Assembly (NCBI GenBank): GCA_023374025.1
Contig: SIJG01000007.1
Span: 2,732,636 to 2,796,635, forward strand
Length of the DNA: 64,000 bases
Source of the DNA: Heterodera schachtii
Taxonomy: Eukaryota; Nematoda; Chromadorea; Rhabditida; Heteroderidae
Direction of reading: 5' to 3'
Shown here: in pieces, positions 55,650-64,000 of the stretch
How positions within the stretch are numbered: position 1 is the first letter of the stretch
Layout: every line of letters starts with the position of its first letter
The notes under the pieces: generated by a model
Database searches by the model: none
What the model saw: only the letters and a program-made list of their open reading frames with translations
Told to the model about the DNA's origin: nothing
Position numbers and translations under genes: made by a program

Positions 55650-56386
55650 CAATCATTTAAAATGATGGAGATGATCTAGATCAACAATAATTATCCAACT
55701 CTATATTTCATAATATATTTTTATATTATATTTTGAAATTGAGTTTATAGGATATTCCAAATCTACTTGATATTTATTATATTAAAGAAAGATGCAATAA
55801 TTATAAATTAGGATTGATTATAAGTAGGATTATCCAATAATAATTAAAAATTGTGATTGATCAACAATAATTATCCAAATCTCTATTTTCTTAAATATTT
55901 TACATTATTTTCAGGAAATAGGTTCATATGTGCTAGAAATACAGTGCCAAATCACCGGAATATGTTTTTATGAACAAAATCGTCATAAAAATGCTTTTTA
56001 TGTATTAAAAAGTCCCTCGAATTCGAAAATTGTGCGGAGACAAATGCGTTTAAAAGGTTACGACGCTTCACCAACAAGCAAAAGTTCGATGGCATTGCTT
56101 TATTTGACTTATGATTTAGGCGGCGAATTACGAAAAAAAATGCCGTATTTTTCAAAATTTAAGAAAAATGGCAAATATTTAAGAAAATATTGACCGAAAA
56201 CAATGAGAAATTTGAGTAACAAAAAATTGAAACCCTTTTTTCATCTTTTATCATTCTCACAATATTCACAATGTTCATCCTTTGCGATCGCCTTTTTTGT
56301 CTGTACAGTGAACAAAAAATACAGTAACAAAGAGCAATAATAAGGGTTGGATCACTGGGACCTGACCACCAAATTTTTTTGTTGGT
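55650..56386. other. Intergenic region with degenerate upstream repeats
   Basis: GATTATAAGTAGGATTATCC occurs at about 55826 and AACAATAATTATCCAA words recur nearby. The plus frame 55930-56193 has no recognised pattern. No gene is supported. Confidence 0.4.
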
Positions 56387-56394
56387 GAATAAAG

Positions 56395-56552
56395 TAAAGT
56401 AGAGCGGGACCGGGAATTTTGGACAAAACCGGGACCGGGACCTTTTCGGGTTGAAAAACCGGGAAAAAAACCGGGACTGGTCCCGGTCCCGGTCAAAACC
56501 GGGAGTTCGGTACTCAGTTGTCCGTGTTTTGGTCCCGGTCCCACTTACTCTA
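56395..56552. mobile_element. 158-bp MITE with CCGGGACCGGGA words and 8-bp duplication
   Basis: Termini TAAAGTAGAGCGGGACCGGG and TAGAGTAAGTGGGACCGGGA (reverse complement of the right end). GAATAAAG is repeated exactly at 56387-56394 and 56553-56560. The interior alternates GGGACCGGGA and TCCCGGTCCC. Confidence 0.8.
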
Positions 56553-56693
56553 GAATAAAGAATTGGATTCTGATCAGTGAGAATTGGCAGGTGCGTGGCC
56601 ATACATATCAACCAGACGATGAATTCGTCGCTCATCTTTTTAAGAAAAATTCTTATTTTTGGAAATAATTTTGGAATTTGAGTGTTTTTTGTT

Positions 56694-58276
56694 TTATTTT
56701 TTTAAAAATATTGTGACACTGAAAAAGGGAAAAATAAATATATTTTTCACATTTTTTTTCATTTCATTCTTTGCCAAATTTTTTTCCAATTTTTGCTCAA
56801 ATTCTTTTCGAATTTCGTCAATTTCGGCTGAATCTTCCAAAATTTGTTTTCCTTTTTTCTCATTTTTTGTTCCATTAATTTTCCCAATAAAATTTTGTTT
56901 AAATTTACTAAGCCAATTTCCCTTTTTTTCACAATATTCTTCCTGATTGCGTAACACAATTTCTCGATAATTACCAATTTTTTCCCGAGAATATTTCGAA
57001 TTATCCTTCAACATTTGGACAACATCAATTAAACTTTTATCATAATTATGTAATTTTTGGACAAATTTCGGTTTCACAGCTGGCAAATGACAAGCAAATT
57101 CAGGCTTTTTGGCTTAAAAAAATTTATAAAATTAATAAAAATAATAAATTTAACCTTGCGCATAAATTCGGAACAAATATTCATACAAAAAATGAAAATA
57201 TTTGCGATTTCTTTTACATTTTTCTTTAAATTCTTTTTTTCCAATTATGTCACAATGCCAATTCTTTCGCATAGAATACACAATGCCAAGATGGGCCCTA
57301 TATTTTTGCATAAATCCAATTTGATTAGTATCTTCAGGATTCTGTAAAGCATAAAATTTCTTAAAATTTGTCGCCAGCCCTTTCACAAATTCGGTAAAAA
57401 TATAGTCATCAACCTAAATTGGCCAATTAGAAAATGCCCAAAAATAAAAAATGACTAAAAATGCAATTTAAAACTCACCCATATCATTGAATCATCGAAT
57501 GAAAAAAGAATGTACCATGGCTTAACAGAATAATCTAAATTTCTTATATGTCTAAGTCCGTTTGCTCTTTCTACCGATTTTTTATGCAGTTCATTCAAAT
57601 TTTTATCAAAATTTGGTCGAATTATTCCGTATAAAATTTCATTTGTTTGGCATTCATTCGCTGTGTCAATTGCCAATTGCAAAATCATTTCATTAATTGG
57701 CATTTTTTGTTCATTTTTCAATTTTAATTCATTTTTCAATAATTTTGGTTGAAATTTCAAATCGAACTTTTTTAATTGAAATTCATACAAATAACTTGTA
57801 TCAAATTCAAAATAAAACTGCGAAATTCTGTTCAGGCAATTTATAACACATGACAATGGTCCTTCAATTTCAATTTTTTCATAATTAAATACGAATTTTG
57901 GCTTAACTGTGGGAATTCCTAAATATTCTTTGTACAAGTATTCGTATAAAATGTCCAAATATTTGCGATATTTTTGGCATTCTGTCCGTTCAAATTCTTC
58001 AAAATTCTTTCCAATTTTCTCACATTTCCAATTCGTTTTCATAAAATACATAATGCCAAGGTGTGCCTCATATTTTTGCTTTGAATAAACACTAATTTTC
58101 GTTTTCGGATGGTCTTTCATAAATGCAATTAGCATATAATCATCGCCCTAATTAAATTGGATTAGTAACCGTAATTTATTTAAAATTAAACTCACCGATG
58201 GATTTGCTTTTGAAATTGGAAAAGATAAATTGGCGGAAATAATTATAAAAGAAATTACAGAATTAAAGTAAAACAT
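56694..58276 (-). CDS. Two-domain secreted family protein, copy 13 (intact, most divergent)
   Basis: Exons 58276-58196, 58147-57479, 57413-57155 and 57112-56694 join in frame to 475 residues. Signal peptide MFYFNSVISFIIISANLS… SKA-NPS. Domain A: GDDYMLIAFMKDH, HLGIMYFMKTNWKCEKI, ECQKYRKYLDILYEYLY, VKPKF, NEQKMPINEMILQLAIDT, IIRPNFDKNLNELHKK, SFDDSMIW. Domain B is closer to domain A than in other copies: VDDYIFTEFVKG, HLGIVYSMRKNWHCDIIGK, CKRNRKYFHFLYEYLFRIYA, then exon 4 with LPAVKPKFVQK, which clearly repeats the PTVKPKFVFK segment of domain A, and EIRKEFEQKLEKNLAKN. The C-terminus is long and ends SVTIFLKK. Splice phases 0, 0, 1 are conserved. This copy best supports the internal duplication model, and a sister of it was cut at the left edge of the window. 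Confidence 0.83.
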
Positions 58277-59330
58277 CGGGAGTTTCTTTATGTAAAATAA
58301 TTTTTAATGAACAATTTTTTTTCAAATAATAATAATGAAAAATAAATAAAAATGGAAATAAGAATGAAAATGGAAATGGATGAAGAAGCACCAATGCTTA
58401 TTGATGCGCTTAACAATTTACAACACTGAATGAGTTTTTGCTTCAAAAAATATTTTTATTAGAGATTGACATTTTGAAAAAAGCTGCACCTGTACCTGTA
58501 CCTGTAACTGTACCTGTATTTCCCGAATGGCCTGTACCGTATTTCCAAAAAGGTCTGTTTTTTCTGCCCAAAACTACAGAAAAAATCCAGGCTCCTCGAG
58601 GAAAAGCAAACAAATGTTTGAAAAAAATCAATTAATTGCTTGGGAACACCAAAAAATATTTCTAATTTACAATAATAATTTGTTTTTAAATCAATTTAAA
58701 TATTTATGGTGAACAAAAAAAATGAAAAATTTGGAAAAAAAAATGACGGGAGAAAAGAGGGGAAAAGTGCCATCGTGAGCTTAAAATTGAGGGATAAAAG
58801 AATCGAATTAGGAATATACAATACAGTAAAAGCAATTTTTTCAATATTTTAAATTAAAATTACATAAAATTTATTTCAAAATGATTAAAAAATTTCTTTA
58901 TAAAAATATAAAATGCCTTTCTGTTGAATTGCCTCCCCAAATGGAATATTCATAATTTATTAATAAGAAATTGATTTTTTTTTCCATGGGTGGCAATTCC
59001 CTCAAAAATTGGTGGCAATTAATCACATGAATTACTCCAAATAATGCATTGATCCCCACAACAACTGTTTAATAATAAATACAAAAATAAAGAAAGATTT
59101 TTAGGGCTAATTTTCAAAAAAAAAATGTTCTTTTACATTTTCATAAAATTTTTTTATAGTTTTCAAGTTTATAATAATAAAAATTTATACGAAAAATTGC
59201 GAAATTTCGTTTTTTTTTTGGGTATTTAAGAAAAATTCCTTAAAAAGATTTAAATTGCGTTATGCACAAAAACGACAAATCTTTTGAAATCTTATTTTTT
59301 AAATATTTGCTTAATACAATTATTTATAAA
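58277..59330. other. Intergenic region with a short GTACCT repeat
   Basis: CTGTACCTGTACCTGTA at 58489 is a short hexamer repeat, with a GGCCTGTACCG echo at 58530. The rest is A/T-rich. Small frames at 58438-58712 are low-complexity and not supported as genes. Confidence 0.4.
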
Positions 59331-62310
59331 CCAAAAAGCATATGACTTTCCGAAAATACAATCAATTATAAACCAAAATCAAATGACTTTCGGGAAACAT
59401 AAACTGCGTAAGCAATTAATTACAACAAAATCATGTGATTTTACGTAAAATACAAACCAAAATCATAAATCATAATTCCGGAAAATACAAACTAAAATGA
59501 CTTTCCCGAAAATACAATCAATTTTATTAAACCAAAATCATGACTTTCCGGAAATACAAACCAAAATCATAAGACTTTCCGGAAAACACTAACCGCCACG
59601 AAATCAGCCAAAATCAGATGATTTTCCGGAAAACACAAACAAAAATCATATAACTCCCCGGAAAACCCAAACGCTACGAAATAAACCAAATCAGATGCCT
59701 TTACGGAAAACACAAACCAAAATCATATAACTTTCCGGGAAATACAAACCAAAATCAAATAACTTCCCGGAAAACACAAACGCTACGAAATAAACCAAAA
59801 CCAGATGACTTTACGGAAAATACAAACCAAAATCATATAACTTCCTGTAAAATACAAACCGCTATGAAATAAACCAAAATCAGATGACTTTACGGAAAAC
59901 ACAAACCAAAATCATATAACTTCCTGTAAAATACAAACCGCTATGAAATAAATCAAAATCAGATGACTTTCCGGAAAAAATAAACTGCAAAGGAAAATTA
60001 TAACCAAGACCATATAATTTTCCGGAAAATACAAACCGCTGCGAAATAAACCAAAATCAGATGACTTTCCGGAAAACACAATCAGATGATTTTACGGAAA
60101 ACACAAACCAAATCATATAACTTTCCGGAAAATCCAAACGGCTACGGAAATATATACATAAATTATACGCTTTCCGAAAAATAAACCGCTACGAAATAAA
60201 TCAAATCAGATGACTTTCCGGAAACTAAACCAAAATTCATATAACTTTCCGGAAAATACAAACCAAAATCATACAACTTTCCGGAAAATACAACCGCTAC
60301 GAAATAAATCAAAACCAGATGACTTTCCGGAAAACATAAACCAAAATTCATATAACTTTCCGGAAAATACAAACCAAAATCTTCCGGAAAATACAATCAA
60401 TTATAAACCAAAATCAGATGACTTCCGGAAAACATAAACTGCGTAAGTAATTAATTATAACAAATCATGTGATTTACGGAAAATACAAATAAAAATCATA
60501 TAACTTTCCGGAAAATCCAAACGGCTACGGAAATATATACATAAATATAACTTTTCCGGAAAAATACAAACCGCTGCGAAATAACAAAATCAGATGACTT
60601 TCCGGAAAACACAAAGGCTAAGGAATATATAACCAATGTCATATGACTTTAAGGAAAATACAAACCAAATCAAATATAACTTTCCGGAAAATACAAACCG
60701 CTGCGAAATAAACCAAAATCAGATGACTTTCCGGAAAACACAAACCGCTAAGAAATTAAAATAAGAGTTTCCGAAAAACATTAAAGCTAAAGAATTGTAA
60801 ATCAAATCATATACCATATGACAACCGGAAAAATCAAATGTTAACGAAAATTACAATGGAAAACGGGGTCGTTTTACAAAACAAAATAATATGATTTCCG
60901 GAAAATACAAACCAAAATCATATGACTTTCCGGAAAATACAATCATTATAAACAAAATCAGACGACTTTCCGAAAATACAATCAATTATAAATCAAAATC
61001 AGATGACTTTCGGGAAACACAAACAAAAATCATATAACTCCCCGAAAACACAAACGCTACGAAATTAACCAAAATCAGATGACTTTACGGAAAATACAAA
61101 CCAAAATCATATATCATATGACTTTAAGAAAAAAACCAAAATCATATAACTCTCCGGAAAATACAAACCGCTGCGAAATAAACCAAAATCATATAACCTC
61201 CCGTAAAATACAAACCGCTACGAAATAAATCAAAATCAGATGACTTTCCGGAAAACATAAACTGCTAAAGAATTATATAACCAATAACATATGACTTTAC
61301 GGAAAACACAAAACAAAATAATATAACTTTCCGGAAAACACAAACGCTGCGAAATAAACCAAAATCAGATGACTTCCCGGAAAACACTAACCGCTACGAA
61401 ATAAACCAAAATCAGATGATTTTACGGAAAACACAAAGCAAAATCATATGACTTTCACGAAAATACAATCAATTATATACGAAAACCAGATGACTTTCCG
61501 GAAAATCCAAACCAAAATCATATAACTTTAAGGAGGAAAATACAAACCGCTACGAAATAAATCAAAATCAGATGACTTTCCGGAAAACATAAACTGCTAA
61601 GGAATTATAACCAAAATCATATGACTTTACGGAAAATAGAAACCAAAACCATATAACTTTCCGGAAAATACAAACCAAAATCATATAACTTTCCGGAAAA
61701 TACAAACCGCTGCGAAATAAACCAAAATCAGATGACTTCCCAGAAAACACTAACCGCTACGAAATAAAGCAAAATCGGATATTTTTACGGAAAACACAAA
61801 GCAAAAGCATATAATTTTCCGGAAAATACAAACCGCTGCGAAATAAACCAAAATCAGATGACTTTCTGGAAAACACAAAAGGCTAAGGAATTATAACCAA
61901 AATCATATGACTTTACGGAAAAAACTAAACAAAATCATATAACTTTCCGGAAAATACAAATCGCTACGAAATAAACCAAAATCAGAACTTTCCGTAAAAC
62001 ACAATCAATTATAATCAAAATCTTGACTTTTCGTAAAACCTAAACCGCTTCATAATTAAAAATTACATTTATAGACAGCAATGAAAACATAAAACCGGAA
62101 ACACAAGATTAACGAAAATACAACGGAACCGGGACCGTTTTACAAACTAGAATCATGTGAACTTTCCGGATAATACAAACCGCTACGAAACAAACCAAAT
62201 CATATAAACTTTTCGGAAAATATAACCCGCCAAGGAATTGTAAACCAAAATCATATGACTTTCCGGAAAACACAAACCTCTACGAATATAATAATAAACT
62301 GGAAATAAAT
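59331..62310. repeat. About 3-kb complex satellite built from ACTTTCCGGAAAA modules
   Basis: Dozens of short modules of about 35-50 bp recur: AAACCAAAATCA(G/T)ATGA, CTTTCCGGAAAATACAAAC, CGCTACGAAATAAACC. They alternate in a loose higher-order pattern (a CCGCTACGAAAT block every second or third module). Units are degenerate with many small indels. TTTCCGGAAA is itself a palindrome, so both strands carry the core. Open frames on either strand (for example 60396-60163) only follow the repeat. Confidence 0.93.
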
Positions 62311-62544
62311 AATTTACCGAAAAACCATTAACGGCACCATATTTTTGAATTATTATTCCCATTTTGTAGCCATATTTTAGGTTTTATATATATCCGATCA
62401 AATTCACAATTTATATTCATCGAATTTCTGTAGATTTTTTTTTGACAATTTCTTACCATAGATAATAATGAAAAAAGTGAAAAATTTTTTGAAATTTGCA
62501 ACAATTTTTAGAAAAAATAAAATTCATCAATTAAAATTTCAGGT

Positions 62545-63768
62545 TCAGCCAAGCAGTCCATCATCCAATTGTTCAATTTTTGTTTTGACAAATTTGTTCA
62601 ACACTTCCCATGCCACAATCACTGATTTGTTATCATCATCGTTATCATTTTCATCTTTCGCGTGGTTCGCGCCCAATTTCAAATATTCCGCCAAATTCTT
62701 GAAGAACAATTTGTACATTTTGGCATCCGAAAGCAATTTGAGTTCATCTGGTTGGCGTTGTGCCACAACAAAATTAATCAACGCATTAATTCGTGGGACA
62801 ATTGGTAATCTGTGATAAAAAAATAATAAATAAATAATATAGTAAAATGTAAAAACGGTACAAAAAGTAAGAAAAAGACTTAAATATGTGACAAAATAGG
62901 TTAATAAAATTATTGAAAATTAACTAGGTGACAAATAGATTACCTAATTAAAACATTTAGAGAAAAAAGAAATAATTCATTGAGCAATTGTTAAAATTTC
63001 GATGAAAAAAAAATTCGTTTTAAAATTTAATAAAATGGCAAAAACAGTATAAAAAATAAGAAAAAAAGTAATAAAATAAGGAAAAAATTGGAAATTGTTA
63101 ATCTGAAAAAAGAGATTAATAAAAGTTGAAAAAAGAAGTAGAAAATATTAAATAGTTAGAAAAACTCGCAAAAAAACACATACAAATACTTAAAAAAAGC
63201 CTTAAACTATGAAAAAATATGAAAATAAAATTTTTATAAAAAGAATTTCGAAAAAAGACTTTTGATTAAAAAGAAAGTTTTTCGAAAATAAGATTCAAAA
63301 AATATTTCGTTGAAATGCTTTTTTCAATTTTCTTAAAGAATTTCCTAAAGGCAACAAATTTGGTCGAAAGCATAAATTTTTGACGAAAATATCTAAAAAT
63401 AAAAGGGGCCAAAAATGATTTAATCCCCAAAAAAAGTTTCTTGAATTCAAAATTGAAAATTTAACTCTTTGACCATTAATTTAAAAAAAATACAATTTTT
63501 TGAAGTGTTTATGTTTCGCGGTTTCAACCACATTGTGCCACAGTTTCACAATGTTTTCTTTCTCCTTTTGATTGATTAACATTATCAAACTTTTATTCGA
63601 AATTTGTTCGAGTTTTTCAAATAAATTTTTGTCAAATTTTCCTTTTTCATTAAAAATATTAATTTGTTCGCTAATTAGTGGTGCCATCACCACTTGAATT
63701 CCATAAATGACCAAATACATGACATCAACCAATTTGTCCTGTTCTTCAAATTTTCTTGTTTCTCCCAA
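62545..63768 (-). CDS. 3' exons of a second-family paralogue (gene continues beyond or is partial)
   Basis: Exon 63768-63494 (preceded by TATGTTTAG) encodes LVDVMYLVIYGIQVVMAPLI and a KLEQISNKSLIML helix and ends in phase 2 at a GTATTT donor. Exon 62809-62545 (acceptor TTATCACAG) encodes PIVPRINALINFVVAQRQPD, an acidic DENDNDDDNK stretch and ends LDDGLLG-stop. The exons align with 20327-20050 and 19705-19456 of the gene at 19456-23479 (DLAIFGIEVIVAPLIGQ; VDEVVNQPQ), including the phase 2 border. Upstream exons are expected to the right of the window. The intron (683 bp) has no recognised content. Family function unknown. Confidence 0.7.
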
Positions 63769-63779
63769 CTAAACATATA

Positions 63780-64000
63780 CGGAAATTTTTACAACAAAAT
63801 TACTACTGTAACAGATTTAAAAAAAATCCTTGTCATGAAAAAAATCGAATTAATTTAAAAATGGCTTAAATAAATGCATATTTTTCAAGATTAAGTCGTA
63901 GCCAAAGCAGGGATAGAATGGATGGAAGCTAGGGGTGGCTTTAGCCTCCTTACCCCCCTCTAAAAATGGGCAATTAGCCCACCTGCTGGTGACCTGCCTG
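63780..64000. other. Unassigned window edge
   Basis: A/T-rich until about 63900, then a GC-richer end (GCTAGGGGTGGCTTTAGCC, TGGTGACCTGCCTG) that could be the border of another gene or element. Nothing firmer can be said. Confidence 0.3.

Noticed and set aside
59331..62310. Short reading frames in the satellite (for example YFPESYMNFGL repeats)
   Set aside because: They follow the DNA repeat and shift frame at each indel.
1..64000. CRISPR array, bacterial operon or prophage
   Set aside because: Spliced genes, signal-peptide exons and MITEs are eukaryotic; no array of identical short repeats with unique spacers is present.

Overview
This A+T-rich eukaryotic window has small introns with GT(GAGT)/AG borders, gene copies on both strands and dense short inverted-repeat transposons. 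The best clue to the organism is a broken gene at 437-2742 (minus). Its pieces read like the large F-box-like family I know from cyst nematodes (Globodera/Heterodera), with N-terminus MSDNRKEAEQKMAKA, F-box-like WLSVFDLLEP...ISHRF, and a tail with TNELTREQLALK and KWAKWEEEAIGWE. I therefore read the window as a repeat-rich accessory region of a plant-parasitic nematode of the Heteroderidae. This is inference.

The main content is a tandem, much-rearranged family that I do not recognise, with about 14 sizeable copies and several small relics. The gene model is the same everywhere. Exon 1 (27-29 codons) encodes a signal peptide. Exon 2 (about 205-250 codons, phase 0 at both ends) encodes domain A. 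Exons 3 and 4 (phase 1 between them) encode domain B. A and B are diverged copies of each other: both start with a (D/E)D..L...FV(R/K) block, carry a Y..HL..VYF(M/I)R.NW..C...C..YRK(Y/H)L.I.YEYL.R.Y core and a VKPKF-like segment, and end with an II R..F...(M/L) KK-type helix. Intact copies: 28806-30477 (-), 36637-38919 (+), 53004-54774 (-), 56694-58276 (-). Nearly intact: 5707-7336 (frameshifted tail), 8697-10496 (splice acceptor AG changed to CG), 12561-14506 (no signal exon seen), 42031-43807 (one extra base). Others are pseudogenes or fragments.

Layout: 0-2.8 kb, a family fragment and an F-box-like pseudogene split by three transposons. 3.7-4.5 kb, a hAT-like MITE. 5.5-14.5 kb, three plus-strand family genes with a 60-bp minisatellite at 11.2-12.2 kb. 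14.7-16.6 kb, a MULE-like MITE, a 164-bp tandem repeat and a GC-richer stretch. 17.1-18.2 kb, a small KCTD/BTB gene with a GC-AG intron. 19.4-23.5 kb (-), a multi-exon secreted Q/N/M-rich repeat protein of a second unknown family, whose paralogue begins at 62.5-63.8 kb. 24.4-58.3 kb, minus-strand family genes and relics, including an inverted duplication (34.0-35.7 versus 37.4-39.0 kb) and a direct segmental duplication (39.4-44.7 versus 48.8-55.6 kb) in which each copy holds transposons the other lacks. 59.3-62.3 kb, a complex satellite.

The family genes share an upstream module (a TTTATAAGGCTGTGTGAT-like TATA region, with GATTATCCAAATCTACTTAA repeats further upstream). They look like a co-expressed, fast-evolving, secreted gene cluster. 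An effector role is possible but is only inference.
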